Shown here piece by piece: positions 42,119-53,236 of a stretch of 64,000 nt of DNA. Origin of the DNA: Streptomyces sp. SLBN-118 (GTDB taxonomy: Bacteria > Actinomycetota > Actinomycetes > Streptomycetales > Streptomycetaceae); the NCBI RefSeq assembly GCF_006715635.1, contig NZ_VFNP01000002.1:992001-1056000 (forward strand), in the 5' to 3' direction. The notes below the pieces were generated by a model that was not told the origin of the DNA, did not search any database, and was given only the letters and a program-made list of their open reading frames with translations. Position numbers and translations under genes: made by a program. The first letter of the stretch is position 1; each line of letters begins with the position of its first letter.

Positions 42119-42727
42119 TCAGTGCTCGTCGGCGAGGATCAGATAGAGCTTCTTACGGGCTTCGTTGATAACGGCAACCGCCTTCTGCCGCTGCTCGGCA
42201 CTGCCGGTCTTCCAGACCTGGCCGAAGGCCTCCATCAGTCCGAACCCGGCCTGGCGGATCTCATTGACCGTGTCCCAGTCGATTCCGCGCCCGGCCTCTT
42301 CCCACGGCGCCTCCGGCCCCGATTCGGCCTCGGTACGCCCGGCGTCGGTGAGCGTGAACAGCTTCTTGCCGCCCTCGCTCGCGCTGGTGATCAGGCCCTC
42401 GTCCTCAAGCAACTGGAGCGTCGGGTAGACCGAGCCCGGGCTGGGCCGCCAGGCCCCTCCGCTGCGCTCGCCGATCTCCTGAATCATCTCGTAGCCGTGC
42501 ATGGGCCGGTCCTTCAGCAGCGCCAGGATCGAGGCACGCACATCTCCGCGCCGCGCCCTTCCCCGGCCGCCTCCACGACCGCGTCCGCCCCCGAAGGGTC
42601 CGCCGAACGGCGGCCCGAACGGGCCGAACGCCGCGCGCCGCCCCTCGAAGTCGCCCCGACCCTGATGGCCGGGCCCGCAGTGCCCATGCCCGTGACCGTG
42701 TTCATGCCCCTGTCCATGTGAACGCAT
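42119..42727 (-). CDS. PadR-family regulator with His/Gly-rich N-terminal extension
   Basis: The 202-aa protein opens with seven histidines and one cysteine in its first 21 residues, then a Gly/Arg/Phe-rich stretch to about residue 60. The PadR winged helix follows: RASILALLKDRPMHGYEMIQEIGERSGGAWRPSPGSVYPTLQLLEDEGLI, with a C-terminal helical dimerisation region. ATG 42727 has GGAAGGAG. The His-rich tail could bind Ni, Zn or Cu, which would make it a metal-responsive repressor. The promoter contains clear inverted repeats, so autoregulation is likely. It is divergent from PhzF. Confidence 0.88.
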   Translation of the reverse strand: MRSHGQGHEHGHGHGHCGPGHQGRGDFEGRRAAFGPFGPPFGGPFGGGRGRGGGRGRARRGDVRASILALLKDRPMHGYEMIQEIGERSGGAWRPSPGSVYPTLQLLEDEGLITSASEGGKKLFTLTDAGRTEAESGPEAPWEEAGRGIDWDTVNEIRQAGFGLMEAFGQVWKTGSAEQRQKAVAVINEARKKLYLILADEH

Positions 42728-42742
42728 CGCTACGCTCCTTCC

Positions 42743-42778
42743 ATCGTTGATCTGTCGCGATGCGTCAACGATATATCG
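42743..42778. promoter_or_regulatory. PadR operator/promoter region with two overlapping palindromes
   Basis: ATCGTTGA (42743-42750) and TCAACGAT (42765-42772) form a perfect 8-bp inverted repeat with a 14-bp spacer. CGATATATCG (42769-42778) is a perfect 10-bp palindrome overlapping its right arm. Both lie 16-51 nt before the PadR start and fit PadR autoregulation. Confidence 0.55.
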
Positions 42779-42865
42779 GAACGTGTCGGCTGGCAACGAC
42801 CAATGGGTCCAGCAACCTCGAATTGGCCTTGGCCTGCGCCTTCGTCGCACGTCTACGGTCACGGG

Positions 42866-43687
42866 ATGCGGATCCGAATAGTCGACGCCTTCACCGACCG
42901 TCCCTTCACCGGCAACCCCGCCGGCGTCCTTCTGCTGGACTGCGACCGGTTCCCCGAGGACTCCTGGCTTCAGCACGTGGCCAGGGAGGTGAACCACGCC
43001 GAGACCGCCTTCGCCCACCCGCTCCCCGCCGGCGGCGAGGCCGACTGGGCGCTGCGCTGGTTCACACCGGCCACCGAGGTCGACATGTGCGGCCACGCCA
43101 CGCTGGCCACGGCCCATGTGCTGCACACCACCGGCGCGGCGAGCGGCACGGTGCGCTTCGCGGCACGCTGCGGCGTCCTGACCGCGACCACCGACACGAC
43201 CGGCACGATCACGCTCGACTTCCCCACCGCGAAGCTCACCCGCCTGAAGATCCCGGACGGAATCTCCGAGGCACTCGGCGCGGACGTCCTCTCGGCGCAC
43301 GACACCGGCCCGCACATCGGTGACCTGCTCGTCGAGCTCGCCGACGAGCAGGCCGTACGCTCACTGGCCCCGGACATCCGCGCCCTGGCCCATCACTCGG
43401 AGCGCGGCGTCATCGCCACGGCAGCCGCCGAGGACCCGGCGAACGGCTATCACTTCGCCTCGCGCTGCTTCTTCCCGCGGGTCGGCATCGACGAGGACCC
43501 GGTGACCGGCAGCGCCCACACAGCACTCGCGCCCTTCTGGTCCGCCCGGCTGGGGCGCACAGAGCTGACCGGGCTGCAGGCCTCCGCCCGCACCGGCCTG
43601 GTTCGCACCTCCCTGCGCGGCGAGCGCACCCGGCTGACCGGCCATGCCGTCACCGTCATCGACGGCGAGCTGCTCACGGCACCCTGA
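42866..43687 (+). CDS. PhzF-family isomerase/epimerase-like protein
   Basis: The 273-aa protein has the PhzF motifs RIVDAFTDRPFTGNPAGV, NHAETAF with catalytic Glu46, RWFTPATEVDMCGHATLA and DEDPVTGSAHTALAPFW. PhzF relatives catalyse proton shifts on unsaturated amino acids or diaminopimelate-like substrates. No phenazine genes are present. ATG 42866 opens at the canonical first strand. It is divergent from PadR and possibly controlled by it. Confidence 0.9.
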   Translation: MRIRIVDAFTDRPFTGNPAGVLLLDCDRFPEDSWLQHVAREVNHAETAFAHPLPAGGEADWALRWFTPATEVDMCGHATLATAHVLHTTGAASGTVRFAARCGVLTATTDTTGTITLDFPTAKLTRLKIPDGISEALGADVLSAHDTGPHIGDLLVELADEQAVRSLAPDIRALAHHSERGVIATAAAEDPANGYHFASRCFFPRVGIDEDPVTGSAHTALAPFWSARLGRTELTGLQASARTGLVRTSLRGERTRLTGHAVTVIDGELLTAP

Positions 43688-43708
43688 CTCGCGAGGACTA
43701 CGAAGAAA

Positions 43709-43736
43709 GGGGCGCACGGCACCGGCCGCACGCCCC
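43709..43736. terminator. Imperfect hairpin between PhzF and CPBP protease genes
   Basis: GGGGCG (43709-43714) pairs with CGCCCC (43731-43736), with a partly paired ACGGC/GCCGC interior. It lies between convergent stops and probably terminates both transcripts. Confidence 0.5.
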
Positions 43737-43751
43737 ACCCTCGTACCGCGC

Positions 43752-44570
43752 TCACGGCGTGGGCAGCCACCCCACCTTGCCCGCCAGCAGCCCGTATCCG
43801 ACGAAGGCCACGATGTCGAGCAGCGCATGCGCCGCCACCAGCGGCCCGACCCGCCCCCATCGCCGGTAGAGCAGCACGAACAACACGCCCATCACCATGT
43901 TGCCGACAAACCCGCCGACGCCCTGGTAGAGGTGGTACGAGCCGCGCAGCACGGAGCTTGCCACCAGCGCGGCCATCGGGCTCCAGCCCAACTGCCCCAG
44001 CCTGCGGAGCAGATATCCGACGACGATCACTTCCTCCAGTACGGAGTTCTGGATCGCCGAGAGAATCAGCACCGGGTACTTCCACCAGACGTCCGGCAGC
44101 GACTCGGGCACCACCGTGAGGCTGAACCCGAGAGCGCGCGTCGCCAGATAGAAGGCGAGCCCGGCGCCCCCGATCCCCGCGGCGACCAGTGCGCCGCGCC
44201 CGAGATCGCTCCACGGCCTGCTGCGGTCGAAGCCGATCGACCGCAGCCCGGCGCCCTCCCGGAACAGCAGATGGGCTACGAGCAGAACAGGCACCAGGGC
44301 CGTCGCGATGTCGAACAGCTGCCAGGCGAGATCGAGCCATGGCCGCCCCGGGGCGAACGATCCGTTCAGCGTCGCCGCCTGCTGCTTCAGGCTGCCCGGT
44401 TTCGTCAGCGACCCAACAAAGCTGATCAGCGCCGACACTGCGCTCGCGCCCAATGAGATCGCCAGCACGAGCAGTGTCTCGGACCGCAAGATCCTTCGCG
44501 ACATGCCCTCTTGAGGAAGAGAATCAGCCACGCGTCCCGCCTCCGCCTGCACACCGGCCTCCAGTTGCAT
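43752..44570 (-). CDS. CPBP (CAAX-like) intramembrane metalloprotease
   Basis: The 272-aa protein has about seven membrane segments. The motifs are VLEEVIVVGYLLRRLG (paired glutamates), SYHLYQGVGGFVGN and AAHALLDIVAF, matching EExxxR/HxxxF/HxxxD of the CPBP family. ATG 44570 (MQLEAG) is preferred; a longer frame to 44657 adds an unlikely extension. Members cleave or bind membrane peptides, as in bacteriocin self-immunity, but no peptide gene is adjacent. Confidence 0.85.
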   Translation of the reverse strand: MQLEAGVQAEAGRVADSLPQEGMSRRILRSETLLVLAISLGASAVSALISFVGSLTKPGSLKQQAATLNGSFAPGRPWLDLAWQLFDIATALVPVLLVAHLLFREGAGLRSIGFDRSRPWSDLGRGALVAAGIGGAGLAFYLATRALGFSLTVVPESLPDVWWKYPVLILSAIQNSVLEEVIVVGYLLRRLGQLGWSPMAALVASSVLRGSYHLYQGVGGFVGNMVMGVLFVLLYRRWGRVGPLVAAHALLDIVAFVGYGLLAGKVGWLPTP

Positions 44571-44829
44571 CGTCCCGTCCCATCCCCATCCTCGCCCCGC
44601 CAGGGTCTCGAATACAGGTGCGAAGATCGCGCGCGACAGGCCGGGGAGGAGCGTCATCGCGATGACGCGGACCCCTTTCCTTGTTCATCATGCAAGGAGA
44701 GGCACGAGCGCACGGGACGTCACAGCTTGCCGGACGGCTGAGCGAAGGACGCAGGCAGGTCCCGTCCGCGCGTACACAGCCACAACCGGCCCTCCCGGAA
44801 GCGGGGGCCCGCCCAGGAGCGGGGACCGC

Positions 44830-46344
44830 TCAGGAGTGAGATCCGGGAAAGCCGACAGGCCAGGTGTGCACCGGCTCGCCCAGGTGCATCAGCTCGCAGT
44901 AGCGCCGGGTGGTGGCCGCCAGCGCGGCCTCCCGTTCGAGCCCGGCCTCCAGCGCGCGGTGATAGGTGTCCGCCTGCCAGGTGGCCCCGTTCACGCGCCG
45001 CTTGCACCGCTCTTCGACAACGCCGAGGTAGAAGTCGCGGTCGGCCGGTTCGACGTCCCACGCGTCGAGTCCCGCCGCGGCGAGCGGCAGAAGTTCGTCC
45101 CGCACGAGCTTGACGGCCGGCACCGTCGTGATGCCGCCCGCCCTGCCCGGGCGCGGCCAACGGAGTTCCGCGTCAATGCCGTGGCGGCAGGCGATGTCGA
45201 AGTTCTCGGCCGCCGCGGAGAAGGGCAGCTTGCTCCACACCGGTCTGGTCTCCTCGGCGAGTGCGCGGACCAGCCCGTAGTAGAAGGCGACATTGGCGAT
45301 CACGTCGGTGACCGTGGGCCCCGCCGGGAGCACGCGGTTCTCGACCCTCAGATGGGGTACGCCGTCGACGACCCCGTACACCGGGCGGTTCCAGCGGTAG
45401 ACGGTTCCGTTGTGCAGCACGAGTTCCTGGAGTCCGGGGACCCCGCCGTCGTCGAGCACCCGCAGCGGGTCCTCCTCCGCGTCGCAGATCGGCAGGAGAG
45501 CGGGAAAGTAGCGCAGATTCTCCTCGAAGAGGTCATACGCCGAGCTCACCCAGCGCTCGCCGAACCAGGTCCGCGGCCTGACCCCCTGGGCCTGCAGTTC
45601 GGGCGGCCGGGTGTCGGTGGCCTGCTGGAACAGGGGCGGCCGCGACTCGCGCCACAGTTCCCTGCCGAACAGGAAAGGTGAGTTGGCGCCGACGGCGATC
45701 TGGACGGCGGCCACCACCTGGGCGGCGTTCCACACGTCGGCGAATCTCGCGGGCGTCACCTGGAGGTGCAGCTGTACGGACGTACAGGCGGCTTCGGGCG
45801 CTATGGACGCCGAGGTGCAGGTCAACCGCTCCACACCGTCGATGTCGAGTGTGAATTCCTCGCCGCGGGCCGCGACGATCTGGTCATTGAGGAGCGTGTA
45901 CCGGTCGACGTCCGAAAGGTTCGCAGAGACGAGGTCTTCCTGGGCGAGCGTCGGAAGAATTCCGATCATGACGATCCCCGCGCCGAGTTCGACCGCCTTT
46001 CGGTGGGCGTATCCGAGGCCCGTACGCAACTCCTCGGCCAGCTGATCCAGAACCCGTCCGCCCAACCGGTGCGGAACAATATTTACTTCCAGGTTGAACA
46101 TTCCGAGCTCGGTCTGGAAATCCTGGCTTGCGATACGCTCGAGTACTTCCGCATTCATCATCCGTGGCAGCCCGTCGGAACCGGCGAGATTGAGCTCGAT
46201 CTCCAGGCCCATGAGATTCTTGGGCCGGTCGAACCGCTTCTCGTCCAGCAGTCTCCCCAGCCCCGCGAGGCACTGCTGCAACTTCCTCCGGTACTTCTGT
46301 CGATCGGAGAGCTGGAACCCGCCTGCCAAGACCTTCTCCCCCAT
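44830..46344 (-). CDS. GCS2-type glutamate--cysteine ligase family protein
   Basis: The 504-aa protein has LMGLEIELNLAG near residue 44, ELGMFNLEVNI, CTSASIAPEAACTSVQLHLQV and RVENRVLPAGPTVTDVIANVAFYYGLV, typical of the GCS2 glutamate-amine ligase fold. Actinobacteria use such enzymes for gamma-glutamylcysteine (ergothioneine branch) or other gamma-glutamyl products. No gshB or egt genes are linked, so the product is uncertain. ATG 46344 is the start. Confidence 0.85.
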   Translation of the reverse strand: MGEKVLAGGFQLSDRQKYRRKLQQCLAGLGRLLDEKRFDRPKNLMGLEIELNLAGSDGLPRMMNAEVLERIASQDFQTELGMFNLEVNIVPHRLGGRVLDQLAEELRTGLGYAHRKAVELGAGIVMIGILPTLAQEDLVSANLSDVDRYTLLNDQIVAARGEEFTLDIDGVERLTCTSASIAPEAACTSVQLHLQVTPARFADVWNAAQVVAAVQIAVGANSPFLFGRELWRESRPPLFQQATDTRPPELQAQGVRPRTWFGERWVSSAYDLFEENLRYFPALLPICDAEEDPLRVLDDGGVPGLQELVLHNGTVYRWNRPVYGVVDGVPHLRVENRVLPAGPTVTDVIANVAFYYGLVRALAEETRPVWSKLPFSAAAENFDIACRHGIDAELRWPRPGRAGGITTVPAVKLVRDELLPLAAAGLDAWDVEPADRDFYLGVVEERCKRRVNGATWQADTYHRALEAGLEREAALAATTRRYCELMHLGEPVHTWPVGFPGSHS

Positions 46345-46826
46345 CGAAGCGTCCCTCCTCGAGTGGGCGCACGCAGCACCAGCCGATCACGTCACGATCG
46401 ATAATGCCCACACCGGCTGATCCATAACGCCTCGTGGACAGTTCGCTGCCGGTAGTGTGTACGAAGTGGCCGAGCGGCACATTCCTTCGGCATGACGCAG
46501 TTCGCAGTTTCCGCTGCCCGATGCCTGGTGAAAAACACCGAGAGGATTCAGCCTACCGTGCCGACGGTAAAGTCCCAGGCCGTGACGCTGCTCTCTCATG
46601 AAATCGGCACATACTTCGCACCAAATAGACCCGATTCCGCCTTGCCGGAAATACGCGGGACCGCTAGCGGAAACATGGCGAGAACACGTGTCGTATAAAC
46701 TCCGCGAACGAGGCAGAGAGTTGGCGCCCGGTGGGGTTTCCGGCCCCCTCTGACCCCACCACGCTGACAGTGCCGTCCGCACCTGCCCCTGCTCAAACGT
46801 GTCTCCGAAGTGAGAGGCGACCCATC
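46345..46826. other. 482-nt intergenic region of lower GC, no gene supported
   Basis: It separates the divergent GCS2 gene and the 195-aa hypothetical gene. It is visibly less GC-biased than its flanks and holds short frames without codon bias. A TATAAACT stretch near 46695 could be a promoter element for the plus-strand gene, but no convincing -35 box is placed before it. I see no tRNA or conserved RNA fold. Confidence 0.5.
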
Positions 46827-47414
46827 ATGCCGCTGCATGTCCCCCCGGCCCCCGCGCCTGCCCTCCGCAGCGTCCTCGCAGCACTCGGTTCCCCGACCGC
46901 CGTCCGCGAGGCCCGCACACCCGCTCTGAGGTCCGTCCAGGGATCTGTGAGCCCCGAACTGCCGCTTCCCGTACATGTGCTGGATCAGATCGTCCCGAGC
47001 AGCAGTGCTCCCTACACCCGCCTCACCGGCTGGCGCTTCCTCATCCGCAGTGGCGAACGCGCCGTGGCCGCGGCGGAGACGATGCTCACCGCCGACGGCT
47101 GGACCTTCTCGCATTTCTTCGAAGGCCCCTATCTGAGCTCCACCGAGCTGGCGCTGCGGCAGGCCGAGTCGATGAGGACCCACTTCCAGCCCCGGCTCCT
47201 GTCCATCCCCGAGCTCTACATGCTGACGCTCTGGCTGCACGGCGACACGGACGCCGACGCCGGGACCGGCACGCCCCGCCCCACCGACATACTGGTACCG
47301 CTGGCTCCGGCGCCTCCGGGCATCACCGCGCACCGGCCGCACCAGGTCTCCGATCTGCTTCCGGTCATGACTCTGCGCCTCACTCCGACCCCGCTGCTCG
47401 GCTCCCCCGCCTGA
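46827..47414 (+). CDS. Conserved hypothetical protein
   Basis: The 195-aa protein has a proline-rich start (PLHVPPAPAPALRSVLAALG), a middle domain with TGWRFLIRSGERAVAAAETMLTADGWTFSHFFEGPYLSSTELALRQAE and later LSIPELYMLTLWLHGD. There is no signal or membrane segment. The middle part looks like a compact alpha/beta domain, but I do not recognise a family. ATG 46827 follows GAGAGG. A strong hairpin follows at 47465. Confidence 0.7.
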   Translation: MPLHVPPAPAPALRSVLAALGSPTAVREARTPALRSVQGSVSPELPLPVHVLDQIVPSSSAPYTRLTGWRFLIRSGERAVAAAETMLTADGWTFSHFFEGPYLSSTELALRQAESMRTHFQPRLLSIPELYMLTLWLHGDTDADAGTGTPRPTDILVPLAPAPPGITAHRPHQVSDLLPVMTLRLTPTPLLGSPA

Positions 47415-47464
47415 CCGCGACCGCGTGACCAGCGCCCCGCAGGCGCCCTGTTCGCACCCCCTTC

Positions 47465-47494
47465 GCGCCCCGTGACCGTCCGGTCGCGGGGCGC
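47465..47494 (+). terminator. 14-bp hairpin downstream of 46827-47414
   Basis: GCGCCCCGTGACCG pairs with CGGTCGCGGGGCGC, one G-T pair, with a TC turn so the closing pairs would open. It lies 50 nt after the stop. The remainder of the gap to 47744 (249 nt) is less GC-rich and presumably holds the promoter of the DUF5999 gene; no boxes are clear. Confidence 0.7.
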
Positions 47495-47743
47495 ACTCTG
47501 TGCCGGGTGGACTAGCCCATACCGGCCACTGCGAACCACCCGAAAGGACAATGCAGTTGAGCTGAACCGTCCGCCTGGGTGATACGTCATTAACCAGTAA
47601 GAAGAGCTGCCGCGAAATCCCTGCGGAATGACGCCCGTGGGGCAACACTGGGATCGGACCGAGAGATACGGGGGGCGGCCATGAACTCCTCATCGAGCCG
47701 CAGGACAGTCACAGTCGACACAACGCAGCGAAAGAACCCAGCC

Positions 47744-47935
47744 ATGTGCCAGCACCAGCCAGCCTGCCCGACATCCGACTCAGCCGACCGGGAAGCCGCG
47801 CGTCTCGTGGCGCACCACCCGGAGCAGGGCTGGAGCCTGCTGTGCAACGGCGTCCTGCTCTTCGAGGACACCGGCGAGCTGCTACCGGACGGGCAGATCA
47901 TCGCTCCGCACCGACAGGTGGTGACCGCGGCGTAG
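47744..47935 (+). CDS. DUF5999 small protein
   Basis: The 63-aa protein begins MCQHQPACPTSDSADREAARLVAHHPEQGW and has the core SLLCNGVLLFEDTGELLPDGQIIAPHR, a widespread streptomycete small protein. Three cysteines and two or three histidines could bind a metal. ATG 47744 is preferred to the ATG at 47681, whose extra residues are Ser/Arg/Thr. Function unknown. It converges on gcvP, 98 nt apart. Confidence 0.78.
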   Translation: MCQHQPACPTSDSADREAARLVAHHPEQGWSLLCNGVLLFEDTGELLPDGQIIAPHRQVVTAA

Positions 47936-48033
47936 AGCTCTGACGACGAGGGGCCGGCACGGAGACTGATCTCCGCACCGGCCCTGACGCATGCGCGCCG
48001 CCTTGCAGGCCCCGGCCTGCTGGTCGCCGTCCG

Positions 48034-50919
<2,886 letters not shown>

Positions 50920-50984
50920 TTGGGAGGCCTCCTGGTCTGACACGACCGGCGAGGGGCATCGCGGCGCGGATGCCCGGACGGCCT

Positions 50985-51185
50985 CCCCCTCTGTCATCTC
51001 AACCTGAGAGCTTCACCGGCACGCGGGCGCGCCGACTTTCACCGTCGGTGAGAGCGGATGCCGTCCGACACCCGCCCTGCTTTCCAGAGTGACCTCATCC
51101 GTGCGGTACGGGGGCCTGAGAGATTCCGGGGAGGATTTGCTCCTTCGGCGCCGCCGGTGTGTCACCGGTGGACTCTCCCGCACGG
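50985..51185 (-). promoter_or_regulatory. Tandem glycine riboswitch upstream of gcvP
   Basis: Read on the minus strand, aptamer I (51185-51100) has closing arms GTGCGG/CCGCAC with GGGAGAG, CGCCGAAGGAGCAA and AATCTCTCAGG. Aptamer II (about 51095-50990) has CTCTGGAAAGC, ACCGACGGTGAAAG and GAAGCTCTCAGG. These are the conserved cores of the gcvT-motif. The leader between aptamer II and the ATG is about 66 nt and contains GGGAGGCC (50987-50980) complementary to GGCCTCCC (50929-50922) next to the ribosome binding site, a candidate expression platform. Confidence 0.93.
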
Positions 51186-51304
51186 GGTCAGCAGCCGCCT
51201 GCCAGCGTACCAGCGCGGTCTCGCATCGATCGCTCAAGTGGCCGACAGGTTAGATGTGCACTTTTGTAGTATTTAAACAGCGATTGCGACCTAGTGGAGG
51301 GACC

Positions 51305-51685
51305 GTGCAGACCGACATCGATCCGCGCAGCCTGATCGGCCGCAAGGCGTTCGACCGCAACGGCACCAAGATCGGGACTGTGGACGAGGTGTATCTCGAC
51401 GATGCGACGGGCGCGCCCGAGTGGGCCGCTGTGCGCACCGGCCTGTTCAGCAGGGACGCTTTTGTCCCGCTGGAGCCCAGCAAGGTGGTCGACGAATCCC
51501 TGCACGTCCCGTACGAACGCTCGCTGATCAAGGACGCGCCGGACTTCGGTGTCGGCCGTCACCTCTCCCCGGAGCAGGAGCTGCAGCTCTACCACCACTA
51601 CGGCCTCGACCTGTCCGAGGCTCCAGAAACGCCCAGTCCGTCGGGGGACAACTCCTTCGGCCGCGTCGCAGGCCAGGAGGACTGA
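51305..51685 (+). CDS. PRC-barrel domain protein
   Basis: The 126-aa protein has a PRC barrel at about 5-60 (DPRSLIGRKAFDRNGTKIGTVDEVYLDDATGAPEWAAVRTG) followed by FVPLEPSKVVDESLHVPYERSLIKDAPDF and a helical segment. GTG 51305 follows GTGGAGGG. The family is linked to rRNA processing or photosynthetic assembly elsewhere; here it is a soluble protein of unknown role. Its last 88 nt overlap the convergent dinB gene. The upstream stretch 51250-51285 is AT-rich and is probably its promoter. Confidence 0.85.
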   Translation: MQTDIDPRSLIGRKAFDRNGTKIGTVDEVYLDDATGAPEWAAVRTGLFSRDAFVPLEPSKVVDESLHVPYERSLIKDAPDFGVGRHLSPEQELQLYHHYGLDLSEAPETPSPSGDNSFGRVAGQED

Positions 51686-53145
51686 CCCGGGCCCTGCCCC
51701 TCCTCCTGCTCCTGCTCCTGCTCCTGCTCCCGCTCCCGCTCCCGCTCGGGGAGCGGCACCAGCGGAAGTGGGTCCGAGGGCTCGAGATCGGGGTCGTCGA
51801 CACGGAACGTGCGGACGCGTCCCGGCGGCGAGCCGGGCTCCTCGAACCGCACAGTGACCCGCCCGATGCCGCTGCCCTGCACCCAGCCCGCCCCGTACTG
51901 GGCATGCCGTACATCGTGTCCGGCCGCCCAGTGCCGCTCCGCGTGTGCCACGGGCTCCGCAGCGCCCGCACCGGCCGCATCCCCGCCTCCATGGGCCCCA
52001 TGGTCGCTCTCCGCCGCTGCTGCTCCCTCATGCGCCGATCCCGCCTGCTCGTCCGCGGCGGCCTGCTCGTCGGCGGCGGCCTGGGCGAACAGGTCCTCCT
52101 GCGTGTAGTCGGCGAGCCCGGTAACGCCCACGCCGAGCAGCCGTATCCCGCCCGTCGTGTCCACGGCCTCCAGAAGCCGCCCGGCCGCCTCCCGCACCAC
52201 CGAGGGATCGTCGGTCGGCCCGCGCAGCGTCTCCGAGCGCGTCAGCGTCGAGAAGTCGTATCGCCGCACCTTCAGCACGATAGTCCGGCCGGAGTGCCCT
52301 GAAGCCCGCAGCCGGTGCACACACCGGTCGGCGAGCCGCTCCACCTCGAACCGCACCCGCACGCGGTCATGGAGATCCACATCGAAGGTGTCCTCCACCG
52401 ACACCGACTTCGTGTCCCGCTCGGCCACCACAGGCCGGTCGTCGTACCCCATGGCCATCCGGAACAGCGAGGTCCCGTGTGCCCTGCCCAGCAGCCGTAC
52501 GAGCTCGTCCTCGCCCGCCTCCGCCAACTCGGCGACGGTCGTCATACCCGCGCGGCGCAGATGCTCCCCCGTCGCGGGGCCTACGCCGGGCAGCGTCCGC
52601 ACCGACATCGGCCCGAGCAGCTCACGTTCCGTACCCGGCTCGATGAGCACGAGACCGTCGGGTTTCGCCTCCTCGGAGGCGATTTTGGCCAGCATCTTGG
52701 ATCCGGCGAGCCCGACGGACGCGGTAAGACCAGTGACGGCGCGGATCTCCGCACGAAGCCGCTCCCCCGTCGCCCTGGCGGACGCGGAGTCCTCGGCGGC
52801 CCCGCCCGCCTCCAGGTCCACGAACGCCTCGTCCAGGCTCAGCGGCTCCACCAGCGGTGAGAGCCTGCCCAGCAGCTCCATCACCTGCTCGCTGACCGTG
52901 CGGTAGAGCGAGAAGCGCGGCACGAGATACGCGGCATTGGGCGCGAGCCGTCTCGCCTGCGCCATCGGCATTGCGGAATGGACCCCGAAGCGCCGTGCCT
53001 CGTAAGAGGCTGTGGCCACGACCCCGCGCGGCCCGAGTCCGCCGACCACCACCGGCTTTCCGCGCAGACTCGGCTTCGCCGCCTGCTCGGCAGCGGCGAA
53101 GAAGGCATCCATGTCCAGATGCAGAATCGTCGGCGCGGATCTCAC
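51598..53145 (-). CDS. dinB: DNA polymerase IV with long C-terminal extension
   Basis: The 515-aa Y-family polymerase has catalytic D11 and D13 (HLDMDAFF) and D105/E106 (LSLDEAFVD), a GVGPATGEHL helix-hairpin region, and a little-finger domain to about residue 345. A low-complexity Ala/Glu/His linker and a small UvrD-tail-like module follow (DVRHAQYGAGWVQGSGIGRVTVRFE), then an Arg-Glu/Gln-Glu run. No beta-clamp motif is clear at the end. It performs translesion or mutagenic synthesis. The GTG start lies at 53145; no LexA box was found. The 3' end overlaps the PRC-barrel gene. Confidence 0.9.
   Translation of the reverse strand: MRSAPTILHLDMDAFFAAAEQAAKPSLRGKPVVVGGLGPRGVVATASYEARRFGVHSAMPMAQARRLAPNAAYLVPRFSLYRTVSEQVMELLGRLSPLVEPLSLDEAFVDLEAGGAAEDSASARATGERLRAEIRAVTGLTASVGLAGSKMLAKIASEEAKPDGLVLIEPGTERELLGPMSVRTLPGVGPATGEHLRRAGMTTVAELAEAGEDELVRLLGRAHGTSLFRMAMGYDDRPVVAERDTKSVSVEDTFDVDLHDRVRVRFEVERLADRCVHRLRASGHSGRTIVLKVRRYDFSTLTRSETLRGPTDDPSVVREAAGRLLEAVDTTGGIRLLGVGVTGLADYTQEDLFAQAAADEQAAADEQAGSAHEGAAAAESDHGAHGGGDAAGAGAAEPVAHAERHWAAGHDVRHAQYGAGWVQGSGIGRVTVRFEEPGSPPGRVRTFRVDDPDLEPSDPLPLVPLPEREREREQEQEQEQEEGQGPGQSSWPATRPKELSPDGLGVSGASDRSRP
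51703..51744. repeat. Hexanucleotide microsatellite in dinB 3' coding region
   Basis: Four CTCCTG units are followed by three CTCCCG units on the plus strand. On the dinB strand they encode four Gln-Glu and three Arg-Glu pairs. Changes in unit number would keep the frame and alter only tail length. The array starts 18 nt after the PRC-barrel stop. Confidence 0.85.
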
Positions 53146-53236
53146 AACTCCGATGCTGCCCTACACCACTGACATCGGCCCCGGCACAGCGGTGCCGCCC
53201 GCCGCGCCGCCGGACGGCCGGTTCGGACGGCCCCGC

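Noticed and set aside
46492..46698. 68-codon frame in the 46.3-46.8 kb gap
   Set aside because: Weak third-position GC and no homology signal that I can see; probably non-coding promoter region.
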